DNA of 64,000 bases from Megaustenia siamemsis (GCA_032433765.1 JAVIAB010000124.1:93957345-94021344); one strand, 5' to 3'; shown: positions 45,039 through 56,934, numbered from the stretch's first letter. Numbers and translations are program-made. The notes: generated from the sequence alone by a model not told the origin.

Positions 45039-45253
45039 CTGTAGTGGCGCGGTTATACACAGACATCTCTCAAGAGTGATAACCGCCGTGATCCAGCTGG
45101 TCACGTTGGTAAATGTGATATGCGGCATCCCAGTTGTCAGATGCTGAATCTCTAGAGAGATGAACGGCAAGTCCAAGGCCATGAACGATGGATTCAAGCA
45201 GATGTTTGTCCACACCAACGTTAACAGACAGCCGAGGTCAGCCACTGCCAGAC
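45039..45253 (-). CDS. Chemosensory-type GPCR unit 4, exon 2 (TM2-TM3)
   Basis: 215 nt with conserved borders (acceptor ATACTAG before GTCTGGC, donor CTACAG/GTTAGC). It encodes LAVADLGCLLTLVWTNICLN, ECL1 ALDLPFISLEIQHLTTGMP, and TM3 from HITFTNVTSWITAV to ITLERCLCITAPLQ. The cysteine before TM3 in units 1 and 2 is Thr here, so unit 4 lacks both partners of the usual extracellular disulfide. No breaks. Confidence 0.92.
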
Positions 45254-45609
45254 CTAGTATCGAACAAATTAAACAAATAAGTGAAGACGTTAACATGACT
45301 TTAGCCTATTTCTATTGGTAACATATTGTAAGACAACTATTTACTTTCAAATGAGATTTGATAAATTATTTCTGAGTGCAGAAGTACAGTAGCGCAAGAA
45401 AGTATAGTAAAAATTTTGTATTGACGGATTATATATTCTATTGGTCCTATTTGTGTCACTTCACATGGCGATGCTTGTGTCATTGGCGATAACTTTACGG
45501 TTGCATTGAAGGTTAACAGCCAAGTCATTCCAGCTAAGTCATTTTCAGTATATTTTTATATATAATATACTTTATACTTTTTTATTCTTCGTTTTTCAGT
45601 TTTCAGTTC

Positions 45610-46255
45610 TTCATTATTTCTCTATACTTACGATTTCTAAATCTGTACATTTCACCTATCCTCTAACTCTAACATGTGATACATCTATTTCTCATCTCAC
45701 CATTCCATCTCTCATCCCTTTGCCCACCTCTCCCTAACTTTATCATCCAACATTTAGCTATATATATATATATGCTACACCGTTTGTTGCCGTTGTCCCC
45801 ATGTTTTGAAGACAGCCGCAGGCCGAAACGTCGGTATTTTGTTGTGTTCCTTTTTTGTAGGGGGCCTGGGTAACCTAGTTGGGAAAACCACCCGACTGGG
45901 CTACAGACGTTCGGACAACCCGTGTTGGATTCCCGTTGGGAGCAGTGCGAGTTGTACTCGTGGTTGGGAAAAAATAAATACCCTCACGGTCGATCCAGCC
46001 GCTGGCAGAAATGTGTACCAGGGTATTACCCTGGGAAGGTGAGGAATGTCGCCTCGCATCGTGAGTTTCAATGCTTGAAGCGACACTAACCAAACGTCTC
46101 CAAACATATTTGGATAGGCGCCTGAGCACATATGAGAGAAAACTCGCGTTATAAGACGGCAATTCAAGTCTCGTACTTTTACCTTTACCATACCTTTTTT
46201 GTAAAGCTGTTACTATACCTTGGAGTGTATACTACACCCCACTACTGGCTCCTTG
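45610..46255 (+). mobile_element. Penelope-like element 3' region, split by SINE D
   Basis: 45610-45859 and 46193-46255 together match the 3' region of the element at 57313-60226: CACCGTTTGTTGCCGTTGTC, GCAGGCCGAAACGTC, TTGTTGTGTTCC, then AAAGCTGTTACTATACC and CCCACTACTGGCTCC. No coding region is left. Confidence 0.8.
45860..46192 (+). mobile_element. SINE family D, intact with target-site duplication
   Basis: 333 bp flanked by a perfect 11-bp direct repeat CCTTTTTTGTA (45849-45859 and 46193-46203). The head is GGGGGCCTGGGTAACCTAG with a B-box-like GTTGGATTCCCG. The body has CCGCTGGCAGAAATGTGTAC and ends TTTTACCTTTACC. The 95-codon frames in it are not genes. I recognise it as tRNA-headed only tentatively. 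Confidence 0.8.
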
Positions 46256-46369
46256 TGTCACTGGGCTATCTTTAAACGCCAGTAGTGCTCCTTATGTTGC
46301 CGGAAAATTTGGTGGATTTTGAACAGAATATGCCATCGATATGATATACTTTAAGCAAGGTTCTTTATA

Positions 46370-47110
46370 TCATCATCATCATGTGCCATACCGGCTGGCG
46401 TGGGCGATCATGTCCTTCCACATTCTTCTATCCACAGTACATCGTATCAGTTCTGTTGTTGACTGTTTTCTGTGCCGTGACACCAAGCTATCCAGTATTT
46501 TCTCTCTTTGTCGTCCGCGTTCTCTCTTTCCCTCTATTTTGCCAGTTGTAACCAAGTATTCCAACTTTCCTCTTCTCATGATGTGCCCGAAAAATCTTGA
46601 TTGCTTCTTTCTGACGTTTTTTATGAGCTCCCTTTTTGTGTTGGCCTCTTTGAGAACTTCCTCATTGGTCCGTTTATCTGTCCAGGGAACTTTCAACATT
46701 ACTTCTGAGAAATCCCATCTCTGTGGCCTCTAATTTCAACATTCTTCTGAGAAATCCCATCTCTGTGGCCTTTAATTTCAACATTCTTCTGAGAAATCCC
46801 ATCTCTGTGGCCTCTAATTTCAACATTCTTCTGAGAAATCCCATCTCTGTGGCCTCTAATTTTTTTATCTTGCATACAGTAGCTTGATGACGATCGGGTG
46901 TCACCTGTAACACATGACGCTCCCTACCGGACGAAGTGGCTGTGGAGTCCCCATTAACGTCGTTTGTTGTAGATATTTTGTTGTGATTTGTCATGATTAG
47001 TCCAGGCAATTTAAGAAGGTAGTTTGCCATTCCTTTCCTTCTTGGCAGTGACTGTACTAGTCGGAGAACGCAGCCATTGTCTCTATACATGAGATCCTAT
47101 GTCTGCCATC
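46370..47110 (-). mobile_element. R2-related non-LTR relic with internal 42-bp repeats
   Basis: The minus strand encodes VPWTDKRTNEEVLKEANTKR, LIKNVRKKQSRFFGHIMRR and LEYLVTTGKIEGKRERG, then a tail at CATCATCATCATGTGCC (46371-46387). At 46693-46862 one coding segment is repeated. Frame broken further upstream. Confidence 0.85.
46693..46862. repeat. 42-bp tandem repeat, 4 copies, in R2 relic
   Basis: The unit (AACATTCTTCTGAGAAATCC, CATCTCTGTGGCC) encodes on minus the 14-residue ATEMGFLRRMLKLE. The repeat keeps frame. It expands the MWFYRRMLR-type motif of the retroelement. Confidence 0.93.
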
Positions 47111-47410
47111 GCAGTGTGAGGACCATAACCGGCACTACTTGTCGGCTTCACCCACAACACCATCCACCACTTGCTGCAATGGCTTCACATAACCCTGATT
47201 AGGGGAGGGGGGGCTAAACGGGAGCTCCACCTTGCCCAAGGGTGTCCCGAAGACTAGCGGAGGAAAGACACACATCGTGTGTCGCATAAAGTGATCTTGT
47301 GCTAAACGCACAATTTATTTAAAATTACAATTAGAAAAAAAGTGATTTCCTAAAACGGAAGTCAAACCAGATAATAATGGTAAGTTCAAATTAATGCAGA
47401 TATTATTTAC

Positions 47411-47660
47411 CTAATAGGCTGACGTTGACTGGGTCGTTGAAACCTTGTCTCACGAAACAGATGATGTTGATGATGTTAGCGCCAGTCCCGAACATAACTA
47501 GTCCTTGACACACAACGGAAAAAAGTATCCACTGAAGGACGTTTATAATATTGCCAATATAAAGGACATCACGCGCTTGATCTGTGTTAAGCCGATGGGA
47601 TGTTATTGCTGTGTACGATATGTTTGATGTAGTTAACATAATAATTACTAGCTGGTTCAT
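47411..47660 (-). CDS. Chemosensory-type GPCR unit 4, exon 1 (start, TM1)
   Basis: The ATG at 47660 starts a 83-codon exon: MNQLVIIMLTTSNISYT, a hydrophilic N-terminus with an N-glycosylation site (NIS), TM1 VLQWILFSVVCQGLVMFG with GTGANIINIICFV, then RQGFNDPVNVSLL. The donor CTATTAG/GTAAAT splits Gly in phase 1. A later start at the Met of MLTTS is possible and would match the N-terminal length of unit 1 better. Confidence 0.9.
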
Positions 47661-48797
47661 TATTTTCAGTAACAGTTTTATATTTTATAGAAAGTGTATA
47701 GTAAATTAGTTTAACTCGATTGACGAGTACTAAAATTAAATGTCATTTTAAATAGGTGCATGTGATGCATGGGTAAGATTGTGATTACAGACAGAGCAGC
47801 TCTGACAGACTGAGAAAGTTTTGTCATATCTTTTGTTCACTTCTCTGTCCCAACTACAACTCCTGAGATGAAACTTATTTTTATTTAAAATTTCACCAAC
47901 AAATTAATCTCTAACTTGTAAAGTATCTCCAAATAAGATAAACTAATGTGAGAATTACGGTGGAGCCAAAAAAAAATGTTCTTTTTTTAAAGACAACTTG
48001 TGCTGAAGTAAAAACCTAGCACTTCGTGGTGCATATGGATTTATTGCACAAATCAGAAATTGGACAAAACCTAAAACGATAAAAGTGGTAATTATGGATA
48101 AAGCATTAATAAAGCGATAAGTGGAAACCATTTCATGGTAAATGAACTGTAGAGGCACTCCCGACACTCCACCCCCCTCCCCCCAAAAAAAAAAGAATTA
48201 AAAGAGAAAAGAAGTGTTTTTCCTCAAACCTAATGTCAATCGTCGATAAAGTAGATTATTTCTGATGTCGTATTATTAGTATCGTCATCATCATCATCAT
48301 CCATACAGTGCAATCTAATGTCATATAATGTTCCTTTTGTAGCTCGTCTTAAGTCTGTTTTTATAAAAAAAATTCTTAATCACAGCAATGTCGTCGATTT
48401 CCGTTGTTTTTGCCTCTCTTGTAAGTGTCTCTTATAGTTTTTTTGTTTTCATTTTACTTTTCTTTTGAAGACTATTTTGTTGTTGTTGTTATTTTCTTTT
48501 TAGTTCTTCTCACCTCATTGGCCGATATGTGCTACCTTCTTTTCTTGATTATAGGTAATGCTGCGTGTAGGGCCATTTCTCGATTTTTTTTCACTGGTCT
48601 TGATTTCATTTTATTGTTGACAAAATATAGTGCCCTATATTTACGTGATCAATATAAACTTCACATTCATATCCGCAGTTTTATTTTCCCTCATTCTAAT
48701 TGTTTCTACTTAACGGTTATAGTTGCACTATTACATATGTCATGTCAATGGAAATTAAATATTCAGTTTTACCATACTTTTGGTTTATTGTTTCAAG
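47661..48797. other. 5' flank of unit 4, no gene seen
   Basis: It includes a C-rich/A-rich junction near 48170-48195. The plus frame at 48425-48826 is a T-rich hydrophobic artefact in which I see no family motif. Confidence 0.4.
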
Positions 48798-49335
48798 TTC
48801 ATTGGTTTACTCCCTGTTTTGTTTAAGTTCAGTGGTTTACTCCCTATTTTGTTCAAGAACATTGGTTAACTCCCTGTTTTGTTCTAGTTCATTTGTTTAC
48901 TTCCTGTTTTGTTCTAGTTCATTGGTTTACTCCCTATTTTGTTCAAGAACATTGGTTAATTCCCTGTTTTGTTCTAGTTCATTGGTTTACTCCCTATTTT
49001 GTTCTAGTTCATTGGTTTACTTCCTGTTTTGTTCTCGTTTATTGGTTTACTCCCTATTTTGTTCTAGTTCATTGGTTTACTTCCTGTTTTGTTCAAGTTC
49101 ATTAGTTTACTCCCTATTTTGTTCAAGAACATTGGTTAACACTCTGTTTTGTTCTTGTCTAGTTCATTGGTTTACTCCCTGTTTTGTTCTAGTTCATTGG
49201 TTTACTCCCTGTTTTGTTCTAGTTCATTGGTTTACTCCCTGTTTTGTTCTAGTTCATTGGTTTACTCCCTGTTTTGTTCTAGTTCATTGGTTTACTTCCT
49301 GTTTTGTTCAAGTTCTTTTGTTTACTCCCTGCTTG
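48798..49335 (+). repeat. 30-bp minisatellite, about 18 copies
   Basis: Unit: TTCATTGGTTTACTCCCTG followed by TTTTGTTCTAG. Variants: CCCTATTT, TTCCTG, and a CAAGAACATTGGTTAAC form that recurs at about 48855, 48945 and 49125, which hints at a longer period. One 36-bp unit near 49155. As 30 is 10 codons, up to 250 codons are open (SSLVYSLFC repeats), likely noncoding. Confidence 0.95.
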
Positions 49336-49626
49336 AAGATGTTCGCCAATCCTGGCAGTCAAGGAATCATTTTTTATCAACCGGTTCTACTGGAGAGCGC
49401 CTACCTCCGTTTGAACCCTCGTTCACCAAGCAGAATCGAGTCGGCAAACTAACCAGTTACACATAATATCTATTCTATAATGAAACAAGTAATTTGGATA
49501 TGTCTGCATTCCCAGAGTCGCATGAATATCACGTGGTCATTTCACTGAAATATGCGACAGTTAGACTCGCGCCCCACCCTTCCTTTCTCCGACACGTTTC
49601 AGAAAATGGGACATGCCGTTGTTGAA
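49336..49626. other. Noncoding, nothing recognised
   Basis: Less AT-rich than its surroundings; may be part of an unclassified repeat. Confidence 0.3.
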
Positions 49627-49766
49627 CTTCTCTATATGATTCTATATGACTATATAGACTATATTCTATATGATTCTATATGACTATATAGGCTATATTC
49701 TATATGATTCTATATGACTATATAGACTATATTCTATATGATTCTATATGATAAGGTTCTATATGA
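49627..49766. repeat. TA-rich tandem repeat, imperfect
   Basis: Interleaved copies of CTATATGATT and CTATATGACTATATAG with some palindromic pairing. Confidence 0.85.
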
Positions 49767-49984
49767 CTAATATTCAGAGACTGCTCGCGAGGATGCCAAT
49801 GGAGTTGCAGTGCCCATTGCCTTCACTAAAACGAGTCTCGATTCGATCACGACTGGTCCCCTTCAATTGAACCAGATGTAAAATATGACACCACCCCTCT
49901 GCTAAATGAGCTGAGTAGATAAATAACAGATTCGATGAAAAACCAAAAATAAATATATATAATTTAGTTTATGTTTAATCATAT

Positions 49985-50450
49985 AATTTTGATGGATAAT
50001 TTTATATACATTCATTAAAAAAAATTTTCTTCTCGACCTGAAGACGGTCGATAGGCGGAAGTCATAGTTCTCCATGATTGACAATTGCTGCAAGTTCTTG
50101 TAGGTCTTGCTTGTTTCTTAGCCTCATGGTTGAGCCGTCCCTAGTAATTATTTTGAGTAGCGATTCTTTTGGTCTGCCGTACTTTCTTTTACCAAATGGT
50201 GTCCATACGAATGCCTGATGGGGAAGTTTTTCTTCATTTATTCTCAGCACATGACCGATGTATTTCCAACGCCTTCTTCTTATAATGCTCGACAAGTAGT
50301 CTTGTTTAGATTCCTCTTTCTTATTTGTTCACTTGAAATACATTTTTTGTAATTTATGTTTAAAATTCTTCGGAAACATTTGTTTTCAAATGTATTAATT
50401 TCATATTTAAAGCCTGGTTATATTTCAAGCTTACATATCCATATGTTAGT
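49985..50450 (-). mobile_element. R3 non-LTR relic, 3' end
   Basis: The minus strand encodes RRWKYIGHVLRINEEKLPHQ, FGKRKYGRPKESLLKI and NKQDLQELAAIVNHGEL. Frame open at 50062-50295 only. Confidence 0.85.
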
Positions 50451-51216
50451 AAATATATTTATGTGTGTATACATACACACATTAGCGGTTATTAATTATT
50501 AATATACAGTTAGCTTTTACAAGGTTAGTGTGTGTATATAATATTTACTGACAACTTTCAAGTCCACTCATACAATAACCAGAAATACAAACACATTGTT
50601 GTAATTGTTATCGTCATCAGCGAACAATAACTGGCCGTGATGACAGTGTTATATTTGTGCGGTCCCGTATCTTATGTCAATATTTATGTGTCACTTTTTG
50701 CCAATTTCTGTCTAAGACAAGTATTAAGAAAGTAAAGTGAATTGACTCGTTTTTGCTATAATTTTTGGAAGACAAAGTCTTGCTTTTAAATACATGTCTC
50801 CCATATGTCATTGTTTTCTAATTGATAGTTATTAGTAGTGACAGTTTTTGTCAGCCAAGTACGACATGTTATAATTTTATCTAACTCACTGTCGCGATAT
50901 AATTTTACCCTAAACAAAGTGATCTCATCAATGAAAGAGTACGATATTTTCAAGATTGAATTGATGAATTGTCGTCTTGATGAAACGCGAGATTTATGGA
51001 AAACAACGTAACTCTCCCATACTACTTAAGTCCATGTAATTGTACTACATCAATTGATCTGTGATAAATACTTATTTAAATTCCTGATGCTAGCTAGGAA
51101 TAGGTCGTTGAATATCATTAATTTGAATTCAATAATCTGTTGGGAATATGACGGTGCACTAAAGCTTATACAAACACTCAACATGAAACAGTCTTGGAGC
51201 AACAGATATATAATTT

Positions 51217-51220
<4 letters not shown>
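50451..51220. other. Noncoding, nothing recognised
   Basis: AT-rich intergenic; no features seen. Confidence 0.4.

Positions 51221-51257
<37 letters not shown>
51221..51257. repeat. (TA)n microsatellite
   Basis: About 37 bp of TA, directly followed by a possible tRNA-headed SINE. Confidence 0.95.
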
Positions 51258-51258
<1 letters not shown>

Positions 51259-51345
51259 CTGGAGGTCACGGTAGCGGAGCGGTAGAGTGCTCATATACTG
51301 ACCTAGCGGGCCTGAGTTCAGTTCTCACTTTGAGATATTTTTTTT
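51258..51345 (+). mobile_element. Possible tRNA-derived SINE head, another family
   Basis: GGAGGTCACGGTAGCGGAGC (A-box-like), GGTAGAGTGCTC, then CTGAGTTCAGTTCTC (B-box-like). The 3' limit is not clear and no second copy was found in the window. Confidence 0.45.
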
Positions 51346-51934
51346 TCAGAATGAACTTATTATGGCGTCCTATATTTACTTCGTGCACAACGGAACAACT
51401 GGTAAAGGAAAGAATAGCAATGTAAGTATATTTCACCCGTAAAGGTATAGTCGCTACAACAAAAACAAGTAAGAATTTCCTAAACTTAACAATGTGTTGG
51501 GGGAATTTGGAGTATATAGCAGCTGTTGCCACACTTTTTAGGTCAATGGAACGCTAATTCTTAACCATAATTCCCCGCGGCAGCACCTTGTATTAAAAAT
51601 GTAAAATAACAACCATATTTTAATATCATTTCAACGGCATATTGAACATATTATACTGATTGCGGATATAAATAAACTAATGCTTTGGGTATAAATTTAA
51701 AAGATCAGTATAATTGTTGTAAATGAAAGGAAAACAAAATTAAATCAATTTATTTTGTGATATATGTATCATGTAAAAAAGACAATAGGAAGAAAGAGCT
51801 TGCTTCATCATCATTAGGTCTTTAAATCTGGGCACAAGTTTGGACATTTCTATTTAATCTTTTTTTTTTTTCATCATCCAAATGTGATCTTTTTTTGCTT
51901 TTTGGTTTCTCATGAATACTAATTAAAAATAGAG
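51346..51934. other. Noncoding, nothing recognised
   Basis: May contain the body of the possible SINE to its left. Confidence 0.3.
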
Positions 51935-52434
51935 CCACAAAAATATATAAGTACCTACTAGACATTAAAAGATAGGATTATACTACTCAAAATGAAAACA
52001 AAAACATTCAACATAGTAATAATACAGAAATACGCACCTATTCAAGACTATACAGATGAACAAATAGAGGCATGCTGTTAAAATCTAAATAAAGTTATGA
52101 AAAAAGTGAAATCTTCCGACATCTTGATTGTAATGTGTGGTATGAATGCTATAGTGCTAAATTACTGAAGGAAAATATTGATATAATACCATTATAGTAA
52201 ATTGTGGTTTAGGAAAAATAAATGAAAGAAGAGAAAGATTTAATACAATTTTTTTTAAGAAAACAGGCTGATAATATGTAACACCTACTTTGAGCAAGAG
52301 AAAAGAAAACTATGCAAATAAAAAAGCTCTGGAGGTAAGAAGAGGAATGAAATAGACTACATACAAACAAAGAATAGATTCCGTAACAGCGTCAAGAAAC
52401 CCAAAACTTAAGGAGCAGATTTTAAGTCAGATCA
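51935..52434 (+). mobile_element. Older R1 copy, endonuclease part, left of nested insertion
   Basis: On the plus strand, with several stops, it parallels the APE endonuclease of the younger R1 copy: KTKTFNIVIIQKYAPIQDYT, MKKVKSSDILIVMCGMNAI (GDMN altered to GMN), NTYFEQEKRKL and KKRNEIDYI, up to SDH. It stops at the GATCA at 52430-52434 and resumes at 55513. Confidence 0.85.
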
Positions 52435-55400
52435 TCATAATCATCATCGAGTGCCTTCTCCGCAACGATGGTCGGCTACCATGGAATGCCATTCTGCTCT
52501 GTCTCTTGCTTTGATGGTGTAGGTTGTCATAGGCTGGTGTGTCCATCTTTTGATGTTACTCGTCCATGTTAGACTTGGTCTGCCTCTTTTACCTTGTATT
52601 TTCCCCTCCAGGATTACTTTTATAAGCCTCTTGTGTCTTTTAACATGGCCCAAAAATCGCATTTGTCTTGTTTGAATTGTGCTAAGTAGTTCTCTTTTCA
52701 TTTGTAGTTGTTTTAAGACTTCATCGTTTGTTTTCATTTCCTTCCATCCAATTCTACCTATTCTTCTATATATCCACATTTCACAGGCTTCAATTCTCTG
52801 TTCTGTTTCCTTGTATAATGTCCATGTTTCTGCACCATATAGGAATATTGAGAACATATAACATTTGGCTATTCTTAGTTTTAGCCCTGGTGTTATTTGT
52901 TCTGATGTTAGTATGTTCTTCATGACATTAAAATTACTTTTTGCCATTCCTATTATTTTATTTATTTCAGTTATACATTTTCCATCACTGGTTATATTAT
53001 GTCTAAGGTAGTTGTAGTTCTGAACTGTCTCCAGGTCTATTCCTTCAATATTGATATCCACTTGTGGGTTTTGTGTAGTTCCTTTGTTTATGATCATAGT
53101 TTTAGTCTTTTTGATATTCAAATCTAGTCCATATTTTTTGCTTGTCATGTTTTTTTCATTAAGTAATTGTTGTAGATCTTTAGGATTTTCTGCTAGTACT
53201 AAAGTATCGTCAGCATATCTTAGGTTATTGATTATACTTCGATTAATGTGTAGGCCTTGTATCTCTATGATGTTTTTAAAGATTTGCTCAGTGTATAGAT
53301 TGAACAAGCTTGGTGATAGTATGCATCCCTGTCTTACTCCTCTTTTTATATCAATGGATATAGAGTTCTCTTTGTTATATTTTATTATTGCTGTTTGCTC
53401 CCAGTATAGATTACATATTAGTCGTATGTCCATGTCATCTAGATGTATTTCGTTTAAGCATTCTATAAGTTGTTTGTGGTGTACTCTATCAAAATATTTG
53501 GTGTAGTCTATGAAGCAGTCACATATTGGTTTATTTAATTCTGTGTATTTTTCGATTAATGTTCTCATACAGAATATGGCTTCTTTTGTCCCGCTATTTT
53601 TCCTAAATCCAAATTGCTGCTCATCTAATTCAGTATTGGTTTTATTCTGAATCCTTCCTTGTATAACTTTTAGCAAGATTTTTGTAACATGGCCCATCAG
53701 GCTTATTGTTCTAAAGTCACTGCATTCAAGTGCACCATTCTTTTTAGGCAATGCAATGAAAGTTGATGATTTTAGTTCATTTGGTATGTATCCTGTGTGG
53801 TATATATCGTTGCAGATGTCTGTAATCACTTCAATGCCAAAATCCTATAGTGCCTATATCATCTCTATCTGTATACTGTCAGGTCCTGCTGCTTTTCCCT
53901 TTTTCATTGTTTTTATAGCTTTTTCCACCTCAGATTTTAAGATTGTATAGCCTGATGTACATTTTATATTTGGTTTCTTGTCCCTTTGATCATGAAATAG
54001 TTCTGTAATATATTCCTGCCATCTATCTATAATGTCTCTATTGTCTGTTAGCAATTTTCCTTCTTTGTCTGCAATGCATCCACCTTCTGTGGCTTTTTTA
54101 TTTTTATTAGTCATTCTCTTTATTTCTGGGTGCATTCCTCTTAAGTCTTGTTTGCTGTCCATAATTTCTATTTTTTTATACATTTTTGGCTGAGCCAGTC
54201 TTCTTTTCCCTGTTTGCACATCTTGCGTATTTCATTATCTATTTTATTGTATTGGAATGTGTTCTTCGCTTGTCTCCTTTCTTCCATTTTTTCTAAGATG
54301 GTGTTAGTTATCCATTTTTGTTTTTTGTACTTTTCTCTTTTGGGAAAGGTGTCGCAGGTTTCTTGTATGCTTTTCTTTATGCATTGCCATTTGGTTGTTA
54401 CTATTTCATCAGGATTTTCTCTTCTGTATTGCTCAATTCCTTCTTCTAGCAGCTTCTGGTATGTTGTTCTTTACTTGTATTGTATAGGTATCTTTAATAT
54501 CTTTTTGATTTAAAGCAGTTATATCTAGCGGATTTGTTAATTAATTAGACTTTTGCTTGTTTCTCTTTAGTTTGATTTTCATTTTAATCATTACAAGATT
54601 GTGATCTGAATTAATATCTGCTCCTGGGTAGGTTATGACTTTCTTTACGCTGTTACGGAACCTTACTTTTATCATTATGTAATCTATTTGATTCCTCTTC
54701 TTATCTCCAGGGCTTTTCCATGTTTGTAGTTTCCTTTTCTCTTGCTCAAAGTAGGTATTACATATCATCAGCTTGTTTTCTTCACAGAATTGTATTCATC
54801 TTTCTCCTCTGTCATTTCTTTTTCCTAATCCACGATTTCCAATAATGGTCTTATATCTACCTTTTCCTACTTTAGCGTTCATGTCACCCATTACAATCAA
54901 GTAGTCTGAAGATTTCACTTGTTTCATAACTTTATTTAGGTCTTCATAGTTTGCCTCTATTTGTTCATCTGTCTAGTCTTGAGTAGGTGCATATGTCTGT
55001 ATTACTGCTATGTCGAATGGTTTTGCTTTCAACATGAGTAGTATAATCCTATCACTGTATATCAAGTGGTTACTTATATACTTGTGTAGCTATCTTTTTA
55101 TCAGTATTCCTACACCCCTTTGATGTTCTGTTGTGTTTCCTGAGTATATAAATGTATATTTTTCGTCTTCTATGTAGCCACATTCTTTCCAACTTGTCTT
55201 TGATATACCCAAAATATCTATGTTTATTCGTTCTGCTTATTGAATCAGATTTTCCAATTTCCCTTCTTGATATAGTGTCCTAACATTCCGTGCACTTATT
55301 TTAAGATCTTTCCTCCGACATAAGTTCGAATTCCTCTCCATGGCTTCCTCTGGACTAGTACGTGATGAGGCTCCTTCACGTTGGTCAGCCACATTAGTCT

Positions 55401-55512
55401 TTCGTGTCCTGAACATGCCTCTTGTGTACCACAAACTTTGCTGTTTTCGCTTTCTGGGCCGTTGGTCATTGCTGACTCATTCGCCCCATCCGCCGTCACA
55501 GACTTTGTCTGT
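52435..55512 (-). mobile_element. R1 RTE-like non-LTR retrotransposon, nearly full length
   Basis: About 3.08 kb on the minus strand. The endonuclease part (about 55300-54540) has ISARNVRTLYQEGKLE, VIQTYAPTQD, YLIVMGDMNAKVG, KKRNQIDYI and SDHNLV, the hallmarks of the APE fold, with a few in-frame stops. The RT (461-codon open frame 53829-52444) has FRKNSGTKEAIFCMRTL, FIDYTKYFDRV (motif A), KRGVRQGCILSPSLFN (motif B) and NLRYADDTLVLAE (motif C). The C-terminus carries YGAETWTLY, GWKEMKTNDEVLKQ and FLGHVKRH. The tail is a short ATG-type trinucleotide run. RTE-like assignment is from size, single-ORF layout and tail. A stop (54219-53854 versus 53829) and others make it likely inactive. Confidence 0.92.
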
Positions 55513-55812
55513 GATCACAATCTTGTAATGAATACAATGAAAGTCAAACTAAAGAGAAACAAACAAAAGACTAATTCATCAACAATAGCACTAGACATTA
55601 CAGCTTGAGATAAAAAGATGTTAAAGATACTTATATAATACAAGTAAAGACAACTATCAGTTGCTAGAAGAAGTTATTGAGCAGTACCGAAGAGAAAAGC
55701 TAAATGAAATGTTACAACCAAATGGCAATGCATAAAGAAATAAATACAATAAACTTTCCGACATCGTACCCAAAAGAACAAAAACCAAAAATGGATAACT
55801 GACGCCATCTTG
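55513..55812 (+). mobile_element. Older R1 copy, right of nested insertion
   Basis: It begins at GATCACAATCTTGTAATG and encodes DHNLVMNTMKVKLKRNKQKT, the direct continuation of the endonuclease frame broken at 52434. Further on ATTGAGCAGTACCGAAGAG and CAAATGGCAATGCATAAAG match the same region of the younger copy. Confidence 0.88.
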
Positions 55813-55814
55813 AA

Positions 55815-56700
55815 ACAAATACATTAGTTAGGTCAGGTGTAAGACAGTGATGCGTACTATCCCCCTACTGTTTATTACAAACATGGACTGCATATGGAAG
55901 TTAGCCAACCCATCAGAGACAGAGGAGATCAACGAGCTGTTATTACAGACGATCAGACACTAATACATGAAAAAATAGAAGACCTACAAGAACACTTAAT
56001 AAATTCAACAGCACAGGCATAAAAAATACAACATTAAAATCGACATCAACAAAATGGAACTCATGAATGTCGCAAAAGAGAAATAGAACATCAACATAAC
56101 TATAGAGGGCAGGCAACTAAACCAGTAATGAAACTCTAATACCTTGGAAGTTTGGTGACAAACGGCAGAGATAGACTCTAGATGCATCAAAGCTTGCCAA
56201 ATCATTGGACAGCTATCAACACTATTGTCCAAGGAAATAACCCTGTAAGCAAAAAAACGGGTGCTTTACAATACAATCTTCATCCCAACGGTGCGCTACC
56301 AATGTCAGTCCCTGAACCTAGATGTAAGAACAATAAGAAATATAACTTCTTATGAGATGAAATATGTTAGATTAATGATAGGAAACAGCCTGAGAGACAA
56401 GATCCAAAATGAAGAACAAAAAAAGCTTGGAGTAACCCCCGCCATAGAATATATAAAGAAACAACATATAAAATGGTTTGGCGACGTGACAAGGCAGAGT
56501 GATCAAAACACAACACAACGAGCCTTCAATAAACGTTGCGAGAACACCAGACCCAAAAGTCGACCACGAAACAGATGGAATATTAGAAGCACCCGGAAAC
56601 ATAACAGCAGCAGAGGTGAACAGTAGAGCAAAAGACCACAAATTATATCTCCACTAGACGCTGAAAGACCACTCCGAAGTTGACCATCATCTGATAAGTT
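55815..56700 (+). mobile_element. R4 non-LTR relic, RT end to C-terminus
   Basis: From GGTCAGGTGTAAGACAGTG (RT motif B region, VRQ) it runs through broken frames to LYNTIFIPTVRYQCQSLN, MIGNSLRDKIQNEEQKKLG, IKWFGDVTRQSDQNTTQRAF and RCENTRPKSRPRNRW. It joins the R1 relic at about 55812. Matches 15470-16200 in the opposite direction. Confidence 0.85.
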
Positions 56701-56934
56701 CCTACCAACAACGAATAAGGAGTAATCACTTTCAGGTGCAATGTGCCATAGTCCATCACATTGTCTGTATGTTACTCCTAGTATTTCTTTAAAGTTCTGC
56801 AGCTGATATATGTACATTGTTAATCTCCCCGAAATGTTCTACTTTTGATTTTATCTGCTTATTTTACTTTCTATCAAATATTCCGCTCTCCTTTCATGAC
56901 ATAAGCATAGAAGGTAGACAACTTGTTTATATGT
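56701..56934. other. Noncoding flank
   Basis: Nothing recognised. Confidence 0.3.

Noticed and set aside
45806..46191. 78-96 codon ORFs on both strands
   Set aside because: They fall within SINE D, whose borders are fixed by an 11-bp target duplication.
48425..48826. 133-codon hydrophobic ORF as a membrane protein
   Set aside because: T-rich sequence gives Phe/Leu-rich translation by chance; it runs into a minisatellite and shows no family motif.
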